This document shows, piece after piece, positions 1-7,768 of a stretch of 64,000 nt of DNA (its first letter is position 1; every line of letters starts with the position of its first letter). The translations under genes and the position numbers were made by a program. Source of the stretch: Stappia sediminis. GTDB lineage: Bacteria > Pseudomonadota > Alphaproteobacteria > Rhizobiales > Stappiaceae. The stretch is from NCBI RefSeq assembly GCF_009826895.1, contig NZ_WUMV01000001.1:1-64000 (forward strand). Reading direction: 5' to 3'. Under the pieces are notes generated by a model that saw only the letters and a list, made by a program, of their open reading frames with translations, had not been told where the DNA came from and did no database searches.

Positions 1-495
1 GACGATCTTTCCGATAGTCAGCCGACCAAGGGCAACATCGAGGGCGGGCTGACGACGATCGAGGAAAAGGCGCTCGGCAATCTGGAAAAGATCGGCCGGA
101 CGTCGAAATACATCGACATCCTCGATCCGGCAGAGGCGCCGAAGTCCGGCAGGGGCCTTTATTTCATGGACTCCTCGTCAGCGGCTGCGGAATGCGTCAC
201 GCTGATGGCGGCCGGCGGCTATGTGGTCCACACCTTCCCGACGGGGCAGGGCAACGTGATCGGCAATCCGATCGTGCCGGTCGTCAAGATCACGGCGAAC
301 CCGCGCACGGTGCGCACGATGAGCGAGCACGTCGACGTCGACGTTTCGGGAATCCTGCGCCGGGAGATGACCATCGACGAGGCGGGCGACGCCCTGATCG
401 ACATGATCGTGCGCACGGCCAACGGCCGCAACACCGCCTCAGAAGCGCTCGGACACCGCGAATTCTCGATGACCAAGCTCTACAGAAGCGCCTGA
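1..495 (+). CDS. UxaA/GarD-family sugar-acid dehydratase, C-terminal part
   Basis: The window opens inside this reading frame, so only about 164 C-terminal residues are visible. They match the C-terminal domain of the altronate/galactarate dehydratase family, iron-dependent enzymes that dehydrate hexarates or altronate in uronate and aldarate catabolism. Recognisable stretches are the segment around [18 protein letters not shown] near the visible start, the Gly/Thr-rich [12 protein letters not shown] run and the closing region ending in [11 protein letters not shown]. Substrate (altronate, galactarate or another sugar acid) cannot be decided without the N-terminal part. The stop is TGA at 493-495. 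Confidence 0.85.
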   Translation, partial: DDLSDSQPTKGNIEGGLTTIEEKALGNLEKIGRTSKYIDILDPAEAPKSGRGLYFMDSSSAAAECVTLMAAGGYVVHTFPTGQGNVIGNPIVPVVKITANPRTVRTMSEHVDVDVSGILRREMTIDEAGDALIDMIVRTANGRNTASEALGHREFSMTKLYRSA

Positions 496-601
496 GCGGC
501 GGCACCATCAAAGACAATAGCCGCCGCCTGGACGAGGTCCCGGCGGCGGAAATGCGGGCGCAATGTCAATATATTCAACAACCAGGCTGAAGGGCGAATT
601 G

Positions 602-1576
602 ATGCCCTTGTTTCCGGGGGTTCTCCTCGCTCTTACGGTCGCCACCGCGGCGAGGTTTCTGGGCGAGCACTATAGCGCTCCCATGATGCTTTTCGCATTG
701 CTCGTTGGCATGGCCTTCAATTTTCTCGCCGTCGACGAGCGCTTCCGGCCGGGCATCGAGTTCAGCTCCAAGACGCTCCTTCGGGCGGGTATCGTATTAC
801 TTGGAATGCGCATCACCGGTGGCGACATCGCCTCGCTCGGCCTTTCGACGTTTTTGACCGTCGTGGGTCTGCTCACCCTGACGATAGGATCCGGTTTCGT
901 CTGCGGAAAATTGTTCGGCAGGGGGTGGAGGTTTTCCCTCCTGACAGGTGGATCGGTCGCGATATGCGGGGCCTCGGCAGCCCTTGCGATCGCCTCGGTC
1001 ATTCCGCACAACGACAAGACCGAACGAAACACGCTGTTCACCGTGGTTTCGGTAACGACGCTTTCCACCGTGGCGATGATTTTCTACCCCATTCTGTTTT
1101 CCCTGCTTGGTCTGGATGAAACGCAAAGCGGGTTTCTGGTCGGCGCCACTATTCACGATGTCGCGCAGGTGGTTGGCGCAGGCTATTCCATCTCGCCGGA
1201 GGCCGGAGATATCTCCACGATCATCAAGCTGGTCCGCGTTACCATGCTGCCGATCGTGCTGATCGTCGTGATCATGACACTGGCCCGTTCGGGAGGGGAA
1301 GGGCGGGAAAAGGTCAGGTTGCCGTTGTTCGTAGTCGGCTTTGCGGCGGTTACCACGGCGAACAGTTTCGGCCTCATTCCCGAGGCCGTGACGAGCGTTG
1401 GCGTCGGCCTTTCATCATGGATGCTTGTCATCGCCATTTCGGCGCTGGGTGTCCGCACCAACATGAAGGACATGCTGCAGCTCGGCTGGCGCCATGTCGC
1501 CGTTGTCGTCGTGGAAACGCTGTTTCTGCTGGCACTCGCGATAGCTGCGGTCGAGATCGGCCTGGCAGGGCGTTGA
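602..1576 (+). CDS. yeiH: YeiH-family putative sulfate exporter (UPF0324)
   Basis: Integral membrane protein of about 324 residues, a normal length for the YeiH/UPF0324 family, with roughly ten hydrophobic segments. Family signatures include the FSSKTLLRAGIVLLGMRI region, the GGSVAICGASAALAIASVIP motif and the GATIHDVAQVVGAGYS motif. Members are annotated as putative sulfate or sulfonate-derived sulfite exporters, often near LysR regulators, but biochemical proof is thin. An upstream in-frame ATG at 563 would add 13 residues. I prefer the ATG at 602 because an AGGG-type ribosome binding site precedes it at the right distance. It stands alone here, 100 bp after the dehydratase. Confidence 0.85.
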   Translation: MPLFPGVLLALTVATAARFLGEHYSAPMMLFALLVGMAFNFLAVDERFRPGIEFSSKTLLRAGIVLLGMRITGGDIASLGLSTFLTVVGLLTLTIGSGFVCGKLFGRGWRFSLLTGGSVAICGASAALAIASVIPHNDKTERNTLFTVVSVTTLSTVAMIFYPILFSLLGLDETQSGFLVGATIHDVAQVVGAGYSISPEAGDISTIIKLVRVTMLPIVLIVVIMTLARSGGEGREKVRLPLFVVGFAAVTTANSFGLIPEAVTSVGVGLSSWMLVIAISALGVRTNMKDMLQLGWRHVAVVVVETLFLLALAIAAVEIGLAGR

Positions 1577-1639
1577 AGCATCCGCAATAACAACGGCGTC
1601 GCGGTAATTCGTTTGTAAGCCTTCGTTCCACGCGACGGG

Positions 1640-1657
1640 CGGGTGAGCGCTCACCCG
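1640..1657. other. 18-bp perfect palindrome downstream of yeiH
   Basis: CGGGTGAGCGCTCACCCG is a perfect self-complementary sequence. It lies 63 bp after the yeiH stop and is not followed by a T-run, so it is either a weak transcription stop hairpin or a protein binding site. The stretch from 1577 to 1814 holds no gene that I can support, and its second half is AT-rich up to the island boundary. Confidence 0.5.
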
Positions 1658-1814
1658 GCTTCAATCATCGCAACAGCATGAGATCACGACCTATCCGACG
1701 GGCGAAGTCGGGTGGCGTTGAATTATGCGACAGAAACGGAAAATCATTTTCGAATATTGGTATGAAATATTTTTGGTCTGATTGCTTAATAATATCAAAT
1801 ATCTAAAGTAAATT

Positions 1815-1861
1815 TTGGTAGCGGAGGAGGGACTTGAACCCCCGACACGCAGATTATGATT
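1815..1861. repeat. Distal attachment-site copy (3' end of tRNA-Met)
   Basis: This 47-bp segment repeats 12283-12329, which is the 3' half of the intact tRNA-Met plus two flanking bases. The only mismatch is A at 1851 against G at 12319. Identity stops just inside the anticodon arm, where the real tRNA continues with its stem and this copy runs into unrelated sequence. This is the expected product of integrase-mediated insertion into a tRNA 3' end, with the displaced fragment left at the far border of the element. Confidence 0.85.
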
Positions 1862-2005
1862 TAGACTTAAATCTCAATCACTTAGCCACAGTCCGACCCA
1901 AGCCGTTTCATGGGCCATTTGATCGCGTTCAGAAATGGCTCGCCAAACTTTCTCAATAGATTTCAAAGCACTGCATTTAAGCCCGGCGACGCTTGCACCC
2001 TATTG
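1851..2005. repeat. Diverged long direct repeat, copy A
   Basis: About 155 bp that align over their length with 3746-3900. Exact blocks include TCAATCACTTAGCCACA (17 bp), CGCCAAACTTTCTCAA (16 bp) and CCCTATTGCAA. The two copies flank the methyltransferase-AlkB gene pair, and both begin at the tRNA-derived attachment sequence. On the minus strand both copies can be read as a conserved C-terminus ending in WLSD and a stop, possibly the tail of a lost integrase gene. Copy A carries a 1-base deletion that breaks this frame. Confidence 0.7.
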
Positions 2006-2107
2006 CAATCGAGCACTCTGAAATAAGCGGCTGTGGTCAAACTTATCCTCCCCTTTAGCCGCAGGCGTACCATTGGTGCAGACACCGGCACACAATAGGA
2101 CGCCCAG

Positions 2108-2860
2108 ATGAACCAGCGATACGCCGAAGCGCCGACAGTGATCGAGGCAGTGAATAAAGTTCTAGGTCGCCCCTTGCGGGTCGAACCTGCTGCGGTTGAG
2201 GCGAAGTTCACCCACGATTTTCTCGAACAAACCCTCATCGAGCAACTCTTAGTCCACAAGGGAAAGCTCGGCGCCTTCGACTATGTGCAAACCGTTTCCC
2301 AAGGACGGACTCTTTTTCTTGGTGAGGGAAATCTGAGTTTCTCGCTGGCGCTTGCAAAATTGAGGCCCACCGTAGCAAAGGACTTCACCGCAACGACCTT
2401 TGAGCCCGCAAGACGACTTTCCCCAGCCGCCCTTCAGAATGCAAGCCAACTTGCACGGATGGGTGCTAAAGTTCTCAACGGCATCAATGCAACCCGGCTT
2501 CAGACGCACTTCGGCGCAACGAAATTCCATTCCATCATTTTCAATTTCCCAAATGTCGCAAGCCGTACACCCATTTATGGACGTAATCCAAACCACATTC
2601 TGGCCCGCAAATTCTTGCGCAGCGCGGCAGGACAGCTAGTCCGGGGTGGACTTGTTGTCATGACTGTCGTCGACAGCTCGTTCTATGCGGGCGCATTCGG
2701 TCTGCCTGCAGCGGCACGATTTGCGGGTTTCGGCGAACCCGAGATTCACAAGTTCAAGCCTTCCCGCTTTCCGGGCTATATGCACGCCAACACGTTGGGC
2801 GGCCAAAGTGCATTGGCCAAGTACCGCTCCTTCAGCACTTGGGTATTCAGATTGCCGTGA
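2108..2860 (+). CDS. DUF2431 (BMT5-like) Rossmann-fold methyltransferase
   Basis: A 250-residue protein whose central domain matches DUF2431, the domain of the eukaryotic 25S rRNA uridine-N3 methyltransferase Bmt5. The glycine-rich S-adenosylmethionine loop is at residues 67-80 (GRTLFLGEGNLSFS). The family's NFPN signature is at about 146-149, followed by a region typical of the family around GRNPNHILARKFL. About 60 N-terminal residues precede the domain and are not recognisable. The likely substrate is RNA by family analogy, but bacterial members are uncharacterised. The AlkB-like gene follows 54 bp later on the same strand, so the two are probably co-transcribed. Located just inside the island border. 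Confidence 0.7.
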   Translation: MNQRYAEAPTVIEAVNKVLGRPLRVEPAAVEAKFTHDFLEQTLIEQLLVHKGKLGAFDYVQTVSQGRTLFLGEGNLSFSLALAKLRPTVAKDFTATTFEPARRLSPAALQNASQLARMGAKVLNGINATRLQTHFGATKFHSIIFNFPNVASRTPIYGRNPNHILARKFLRSAAGQLVRGGLVVMTVVDSSFYAGAFGLPAAARFAGFGEPEIHKFKPSRFPGYMHANTLGGQSALAKYRSFSTWVFRLP

Positions 2861-2914
2861 CCCGACAACAATCCGCCGCTATCATTAGCAAAATTGCCAG
2901 ATGAGATTTCACCC

Positions 2915-3475
2915 ATGCTACCAGCCTGCGCCCAGTATCTTCCCAGCTACATCAGCCAACCCGATGAAATTGCGTTGCTTAGCAAGATCGACGAATTGCC
3001 TTGGCTTGGTGACCTGAAACGTCGTGTACAGCACTACGGATATCGCTACGACTATAAGGCTCGTCGCGTAACTGATGACGCTTACCTTGGCCCTCTACCA
3101 AGCTGGCTGGATGACTTGTCTATCCGTCTCTGGGAAGCAGAGATTTTCGACGCAAAGCCCGATCAGGTGATCATCAACGAGTACCTACCCGGGCAAGGCA
3201 TCGCCGCACATGTCGATTGCGAACCATGCTTTGGCGACACCATCGCTTCGCTTAGCCTTGGCTCGCCCTGCGAGATGAATTTTGTGAACGTAAATTCAAA
3301 AGAAGCGATATCTCGTTGCCTGGAGCCACGGAGCCTTTTGGTTCTCCAAGATGAAGCCCGCTTTGGCTGGACACATGGCATTCCCGCGCGAAAATCGGAT
3401 GTGATTGAGGGCGTAAGGGTCACGCGTTCACGAAGGGTATCTTTGACCTTACGAACCGTTGTGTTGGCCGGTTAG
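2915..3475 (+). CDS. AlkB-like 2-oxoglutarate/Fe(II) dioxygenase
   Basis: A 186-residue protein with the jelly-roll dioxygenase core of the AlkB family. The iron triad is visible as H99-x-D101 (in AAHVDCEP) and H154 (in GWTHGIPARK). The C-terminal arginines that bind 2-oxoglutarate and complete the AlkB motif lie in the segment SRRVSLTLRT, residues 172-181. AlkB enzymes oxidatively remove methyl groups from nucleic acids, and ALKBH8-like members act on tRNA. I start at ATG 2915; a TTG at 2894 would add seven residues. It sits directly downstream of the DUF2431 methyltransferase, an arrangement that suggests a methyl writer and eraser pair (inference). Confidence 0.8.
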   Translation: MLPACAQYLPSYISQPDEIALLSKIDELPWLGDLKRRVQHYGYRYDYKARRVTDDAYLGPLPSWLDDLSIRLWEAEIFDAKPDQVIINEYLPGQGIAAHVDCEPCFGDTIASLSLGSPCEMNFVNVNSKEAISRCLEPRSLLVLQDEARFGWTHGIPARKSDVIEGVRVTRSRRVSLTLRTVVLAG

Positions 3476-3499
3476 CAGAGCCTTTGATATTCACCCGGC

Positions 3500-3760
3500 C
3501 CCAAAACACACCCTGACGCGCGGAGTTGTAGTCCGCGTGTCCATTTTGGCGACGCTATAGCCGATGAACCCCATATGCACCCCTGAGACTTGAACCGGGA
3601 TCGTATAGGAAAAACAGGAGCCTCCACAGGGATTAGGCTAGAATTTCCGATGACCCGCCACAATTTATCCGCGTGTCTACTGCGCTAAGCCATTGAACTG
3701 AATTAGAAATTCTCGGCTCTGGAAAAACATGCACCCCCGAGGATCGGGTTATGATAAAGC
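3500..3760 (-). other. tRNA-like debris between AlkB gene and repeat copy B
   Basis: The stretch 3476-3804 has no gene. On the minus strand it shows several partial tRNA-like pieces. Positions 3515-3541 form a 10-bp stem with one G-U pair and a 7-base loop read as CTACAAC, which has the size and the U33 of an anticodon arm. At about 3583-3603 there is a T-arm-like TTGAACC segment. At 3730-3760 an eroded version of the tRNA-Met attachment core leads into repeat copy B. No complete cloverleaf can be drawn, so these look like remnants of earlier insertions into tRNA genes. Confidence 0.4.
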
Positions 3761-3900
3761 TTTATATATCAATCACTTAGCCACAAAACAACCCAAAGCG
3801 TGTCATGGACCGATTGAACGTATTCGGAAATGAGTCGCCAAACTTTCTCAAAGGATTTCAGAGCGTTGCATTCAAGCCCACATGCCAATGTACCCCTATT
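3746..3900. repeat. Diverged long direct repeat, copy B
   Basis: Second copy of the repeat at 1851-2005. The tRNA-derived part is more eroded than in copy A. On the minus strand it stays open, running back to about 4047 and ending in WVVLWLSD before the stop at 3769. On the plus strand it supplies the first 35 or so codons of the open frame that continues into the broken ATPase gene, so those residues are not part of the ATPase family. Confidence 0.65.
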
Positions 3901-4665
3901 GCAACCCAGCGGAAAAGCGACCCTCAGACGTTCAGTCCGCGCATCAAAGCACTCGGTGGCAATCCCGATAAGATCTGGGTGCAAGGCAAGTACTCGGCCT
4001 TTGATGATGATGGTCTTCGAACGCTGCGGCATCATGTGCGAAGACACAAGCCCGGCCTTATTGTTCTGGACCCGCTGTTCAACTATGTGCCGGCTGACCG
4101 AAACGCTTACAGCCCGAATGAAATTCGCGCGATCATGGGCGAGTTAAATGAAATCGGGGAGTCGTCCAACGCGGCTGTTCTGCTGATCCGGCATTTGACC
4201 AAGACCAAGCGCGACAAGCAGATATATCAGGGCGCGGGTGGCATTGATGTGATTGGCTTTGCACGCTCGGCAATTCGCATCGAAAAGCACCCCGACAATC
4301 CAGATTTGCGTCTCATGGTCCATTTAAAATGGAACCTCACGACACAGAGTAAAAGCTGGGTTTACGAGGTGGTCAAAAAGGACGGAGAAGACCTGCCCAT
4401 TATCCAATGGCGCGGACAGTCCGACATCTCGATTGATGACCTCGGCAGTGACGATAGCGACGAAAGGCCACCACCTCGCAGGAATGCCGTCGAGTTTTTG
4501 CGGGCTGAGCTGAAAGACGGCCCAATGCCCGCAAAATACCTGCTCGAAAAGGCCGAGAATGAAGGCATCAAGAAGCGGACGCTTGATCGCGCCAAGTCAG
4601 AGCTGAATGTGATCGTCGAGCAGCAAAAGCGCAAATGGGTTTGGCGATTGCCTAGCGATGGGTGA
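3805..4665 (+). pseudogene. RepA-like AAA ATPase, 5'-truncated remnant
   Basis: From about 3925 the frame encodes the C-terminal two thirds of a RepA/RecA-like hexameric ATPase of plasmid and phage type. A Walker B-like strand is seen in GLIVLDPLFNYV, followed by a sensor-like VLLIRHLTKTKRDKQIYQGAGG segment and an arginine-rich region, and then a small C-terminal helical domain. The Walker A loop is absent, because the upstream part has been replaced by repeat copy B. The apparent ATG at 3805 therefore starts in unrelated sequence. Such ATPases usually act in replication of mobile elements. This copy should be inactive. Confidence 0.65.
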
Positions 4666-4689
4666 CCACAGGTTCTCCTTGTGCAACAG

Positions 4690-4718
4690 CGTCCCGGTTT
4701 ATTCGCCGGGGCGTTTTT
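4690..4718 (+). terminator. Rho-independent terminator after the RepA-like remnant
   Basis: An 8-bp stem (4690-4697 with 4706-4713, one G-U pair) with an 8-base loop is followed by five T residues at 4714-4718. It lies 24 bp beyond the stop of the ATPase remnant. Confidence 0.75.
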
Positions 4719-4755
4719 GTTGGAGCGCGTCAGAGCGCCAATTGTGTGCAGAGGA

Positions 4756-4844
4756 ATTCTGGCAATCTGGCAGCCTGAAGATGTCTACCTCAGAACTCAG
4801 ATCGCCAGGTTGCCAGAATGTCAGTCACGAGAAATGGCGATCTG
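4756..4844. other. Overlapping inverted repeats able to form alternative hairpins
   Basis: Arm 4756-4771 pairs with 4804-4819 (16 bp, one mismatch). A second inverted repeat pairs 4798-4807 with 4835-4844 (10 bp, perfect). The two share 4804-4807, so they exclude each other. The non-coding interval 4666-5010 lies between a plasmid-type ATPase remnant and higBA. It could be a fragment of a replication control region or origin, or the site of a small RNA. No iterons are evident. Confidence 0.45.
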
Positions 4845-4977
4845 ACTCCTCGCCGAAATTCGGCTACAGGTCCAAAACCTCAGCAGTCGATATGCGTGCT
4901 TGTCCGCGCCCGAAGAGGTCGCCTATTAAAAAACACCCTCTCCTATCCACTGTGGTCGATTGGCCAGCATGACGTAT

Positions 4978-5004
4978 TGCGTTATATAAAGTGATGCGTT
5001 ATAT
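4978..5004 (+). promoter_or_regulatory. Direct repeat before higB, candidate operator
   Basis: The 10-bp sequence TGCGTTATAT occurs at 4978-4987 and again at 4995-5004, 17 bp apart start to start and seven bases before the higB start. The repeat is AT-rich and overlaps the expected -10 region. Autoregulation by the antitoxin HigA at such sites is usual for this family; binding here is inferred. Confidence 0.5.
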
Positions 5005-5010
5005 TCCCTC

Positions 5011-5295
5011 ATGATCCAAAGCTTCGCTGATCCCGAAACGAAATTGATCTGGTTAGGACGGCGAAGCCGCAAGTTGCCGCCCGATATTCAATCGGTGGCA
5101 TTGCGCAAGCTGCGTCTGCTCAATCAGGCCCGCGTATTGCAGGATATGCGCGTACCACCCGGCAATCGACTCGAAGCCCTCAAGGGCGGGCGCAAGGGGC
5201 AGCACAGCATTCGGATCAATGATCAATGGCGCATCTGCTTCGAATGGCAGGATGGAGGACCGAGCAATGTCGAAATCGTCGACTATCATGACTGA
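5011..5295 (+). CDS. higB: HigB-type toxin (RelE superfamily)
   Basis: A 94-residue protein of the HigB/GraT branch of RelE-like mRNA interferases. Family features are the basic segment [12 protein letters not shown], the [35 protein letters not shown] stretch described here only in part, with conserved arginine and the closing VEIVDYHD. These toxins cut mRNA on the ribosome and are neutralised by the downstream HigA. The toxin-first gene order is typical of higBA. The coding sequence overlaps higA by 8 bases. Confidence 0.9.
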   Translation: MIQSFADPETKLIWLGRRSRKLPPDIQSVALRKLRLLNQARVLQDMRVPPGNRLEALKGGRKGQHSIRINDQWRICFEWQDGGPSNVEIVDYHD

Positions 5296-5581
5296 GCTTC
5301 TGCCCAACCCACATCCCGGCGAAATTCTACTTGAGGAATTTCTCAAGCCGATGGGCATCAGCCAGAATGCTCTTGCCCGCGCCGTGCATGTGCCGCCGCG
5401 TCGTATCAATGAAATCGTCTTGGGTAAGCGCGCATTGACTGCCGACACCGACCTGCGCCTTGCGCGCTACTTCGGCATGTCCGAGGGCTTCTTCCTCGGG
5501 CTACAAACCGACTTTGACCTGATGGAACGCCGCCGGGTGATCGAGAGTGATCTGGATACGATCGCCCCGAGGGCGGCCTAA
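5288..5581 (+). CDS. higA: HigA-type antitoxin (XRE helix-turn-helix)
   Basis: About 97 residues with the HigA signature [20 protein letters not shown] at the N-terminus and an XRE helix-turn-helix ([20 protein letters not shown]). The middle holds the [15 protein letters not shown] motif of the family. It binds and silences HigB and represses the operon. I start at ATG 5288, which overlaps the higB stop; an in-frame ATG at 5267 inside higB is possible but less usual. Confidence 0.9.
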   Translation: MTELLPNPHPGEILLEEFLKPMGISQNALARAVHVPPRRINEIVLGKRALTADTDLRLARYFGMSEGFFLGLQTDFDLMERRRVIESDLDTIAPRAA

Positions 5582-5593
5582 GAGCTACAGACG

Positions 5594-6451
5594 ATGGAAA
5601 TCCAGAGATTTGAAACCGACGTTCGCTTTGAATGCCCGGTGTGCGGAAAGTACGCCGAAACATCTGCAGAGGTGCCTGAACCCAATTGGGGTGCCGCCGA
5701 GAAGATGTCAGACCTAACCTCTGAGGATCAAACCGAGGTGGTGTGCAACCACTGCAAGACCGCTTTCTCCGCTTATGTCTACAACTCATCAAGCAGTTGC
5801 GACGTGACCCTCGATGAGCACCCAGACACCGTGGTTGATGCGGACATGGCCTTTTTCTCGCCCCCTGACGAGGACTGGACTGAGACGGACATCCCGGCCA
5901 ACCCCTACGACGTATTTATGCAATCCTATCACCACACTGGCGACATCCTGGCTGATCACGGTGGGGACGACGGGTCTCACTTGATCAACCGCATGGTATT
6001 TGCTCAGCAAGTGGGCGCTATGGAAGCCTATTTGGGCGACACGTTGAAAAACCGCGTCAACGAAAAGCCCGAAGCCATGTTGCGCCTACTGGAGGCAGAC
6101 AAGGAACTCGCGAAGCAGCGATTTGGTCTCGCTGAAATAGCAGCCAAACCCGAGATTGTGAGCGAAGCTGTAGCGCAATACCTGCGGTCGATCCTCTATC
6201 ACAATTTGCCGAAAGTGGACTTCCTTTACCGAACAGCACTTGAAGTCACCGTTCTGCGCAGCGACGCCGACAAGGCAAAACTGATGAAGGCGATCAACTA
6301 TCGACATGACTGCATCCACCGAAACGGTTTCGATAAAGATGGAGCTCAACTGACCAAATTCACCAAGGCGTACGTTCAAGAAACAGCCGACCTCATAAAA
6401 TCGCTCGTCGAGCAGATAGAGGAAGACGTCTACGGACCGTATCCCTTCTGA
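5594..6451 (+). CDS. Zinc-ribbon protein with HEPN-like RNase motif
   Basis: A 285-residue protein that starts 12 bp after higA, so it may be read through from that operon. The N-terminus carries a treble-clef-like set of cysteines, C14-x2-C17 and C51-x2-C54. The C-terminal half is helical and contains R237-H-D-C-I-H242, which fits the R-x4-6-H active site of HEPN ribonucleases. HEPN proteins are frequent in toxin-antitoxin and antiphage modules. No nucleotidyltransferase partner (MNT) is beside it. Function as an RNase is inferred from the motif only; alternatives are a structural HEPN-fold or an unrelated helical protein. Confidence 0.55.
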   Translation: MEIQRFETDVRFECPVCGKYAETSAEVPEPNWGAAEKMSDLTSEDQTEVVCNHCKTAFSAYVYNSSSSCDVTLDEHPDTVVDADMAFFSPPDEDWTETDIPANPYDVFMQSYHHTGDILADHGGDDGSHLINRMVFAQQVGAMEAYLGDTLKNRVNEKPEAMLRLLEADKELAKQRFGLAEIAAKPEIVSEAVAQYLRSILYHNLPKVDFLYRTALEVTVLRSDADKAKLMKAINYRHDCIHRNGFDKDGAQLTKFTKAYVQETADLIKSLVEQIEEDVYGPYPF

Positions 6452-6845
6452 GCATTCCTGCGATAGTCCATGCACCCCAGCAGCGATGTATGCAGACCGA
6501 CACGCTGATGATTGATCAGACTGTCGGATGACTTTTGGTTCGTCAAACTCCAATGAAATCAACACCTCCGATTTCACCCTTACCTGTGGCCACCTCCGCT
6601 GGGTGACACGTGGGTGCCAATACTGGGTTTCAGAGCGTGCTTGTGATGTCCACTACGCCGGTGGCCTAGTCGATCGAACCTTCACCCCTACAACGAACAA
6701 CCGACGCGCCTCAGCGAGCCAGCGCTGGGCGTTTGCATGTGCGCAGGCATACACCCTCAGCACATGACGCTGCCGACGCTCCTGGCCCATTGTAACGCTG
6801 CCGCGCGCGCAATTGTCCGTGTAGAGTGCCGGTTAGTTGCAGGTG
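6452..6845. other. Non-coding interval in island
   Basis: About 390 bp between the HEPN gene and the minus-strand membrane protein. A short open frame at 6528-6767 has no ribosome binding site and no recognisable protein features. I see no repeat, RNA gene or promoter that I can support. Confidence 0.4.
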
Positions 6846-7136
6846 CTATTCCCACTCGCCCGCATGATACCGCCGCCACAACTCGCGCCTGACCCGACGC
6901 CACTTGCCCTGCTCGTAGGTATCGGACCTGTACCATTGCTCCTCTTCATAGCCGCGCGCTCGATCTTCGGCATCAGGGCCATGCTGGGCTATCAGGTCGT
7001 CAACAATGGCGTCGATCTTGGCCTTGGGGATTGCGAGAGGCTTCAGGCGAAACTCCCAAGCGTGCCAAAGCCCGGTTGCCACGATCAGGGCGATGAAGAC
7101 AACAAGTGGAAGGTAATCGATAAAGAACCGCCCCAT
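6846..7136 (-). CDS. Small single-pass membrane protein, unknown function
   Basis: About 96 residues starting MGRFFIDYLPLVVFIALIV, so one transmembrane helix lies near the N-terminus, followed by a charged cytoplasmic tail rich in Arg, Glu and Trp. An upstream in-frame ATG at 7175 would add 13 residues, but the inner ATG has a GGAG eight bases before it. It is transcribed divergently from the XRE regulator gene, with about 95 bp between the starts, so shared control is likely. No family is recognised. Confidence 0.5.
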   Translation of the reverse strand: MGRFFIDYLPLVVFIALIVATGLWHAWEFRLKPLAIPKAKIDAIVDDLIAQHGPDAEDRARGYEEEQWYRSDTYEQGKWRRVRRELWRRYHAGEWE

Positions 7137-7230
7137 CGCATCTGCTCCAACAGCAATGCGAGTATGATAACCCAAAATGGGATAATTCTAAAATCGGATT
7201 AGCTCTCGGCGCACACAATTGGGGTGATGC

Positions 7231-7485
7231 GTGCCGAGGTCGATCCACTCAGACGAATACCGGAAGTTGACCGCGATCCTCTTGGACGCGCGAAACGCTG
7301 CTGGCCTGACGCAGCAGGAAGTCGCTGACCGTCTAGGGAAACCGCAATCTTACGTCGCCAAGGTCGAGCGCAACGAGCGCCGCATAGACGTGGTCGAGTT
7401 CATTTCTTTGGCGAAAGCTCTCGGCCTTGATCCCGCACACCTGTTCAGCGCCGTCTTGACCAGCATCGACAAACCCTACCCGTGA
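7231..7485 (+). CDS. XRE-family helix-turn-helix regulator
   Basis: An 84-residue, one-domain Cro/C1-type DNA-binding protein. The helix-turn-helix is in GLTQQEVADRLGKPQSYVAK, followed by the family's ERNERRIDVVEF. The start is GTG at 7231; no better in-frame start is present. Its position between a divergent membrane gene and a downstream small island gene, with a perfect palindrome right after its stop, suggests a local repressor of the island. Confidence 0.8.
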   Translation: MPRSIHSDEYRKLTAILLDARNAAGLTQQEVADRLGKPQSYVAKVERNERRIDVVEFISLAKALGLDPAHLFSAVLTSIDKPYP

Positions 7486-7488
7486 TCT

Positions 7489-7499
7489 GGGATTATCCC
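7489..7499. promoter_or_regulatory. Palindrome GGGATTATCCC, candidate XRE operator
   Basis: A perfect 11-bp palindrome begins four bases after the XRE gene stop and 62 bp before the next start. A similar half-site GGGATAATT is present at 7179-7187 in the divergent promoter. Two related sites on both sides of the XRE gene fit autoregulation, but this is inferred from pattern only. Confidence 0.4.
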
Positions 7500-7561
7500 T
7501 GACACGGCCTCTGTGGTCGTCTTATTGGATAGATCGTCTTGAAACCAAAAGGAGACGATCA

Positions 7562-7768
7562 ATGACCGACATCATCACCCTCAAGCAGCTCTGCGCTGAG
7601 CTGAAACTCGATCCGCGTGAAGCCCGCGAAAAGTTACGAGCCGCTGCCCGCGATCCGAAGAAGCATCCTGAACTGGCAAAACTGCACAACCCTCGCGCAC
7701 CTTGGAGCTGGGTGAAAGGATCGGCTGGGGAGAAGGAAGCCAGAGCCTTACTTGCTTCGAAAAGCTGA
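7562..7768 (+). CDS. Small conserved island protein, unknown function
   Basis: A 68-residue acidic and basic helical protein with a strong ribosome binding site (GGAGACG) six bases before ATG. The C-terminal half has the segment HPELAKLHNPRAPWSWVKG, which recurs as a decayed copy before the reverse transcriptase gene. The N-terminal part (LKQLCAELKLDPREAREKLRAA) could be a small helix-turn-helix. Its stop is 78 bp from the convergent end of the GHKL gene. I do not recognise a function. Confidence 0.65.
   Translation: MTDIITLKQLCAELKLDPREAREKLRAAARDPKKHPELAKLHNPRAPWSWVKGSAGEKEARALLASKS

Noticed and set aside
6528-6767. 79-codon open frame in the island gap
   Set aside because: No ribosome binding site, no recognisable protein pattern and no conserved-looking composition.
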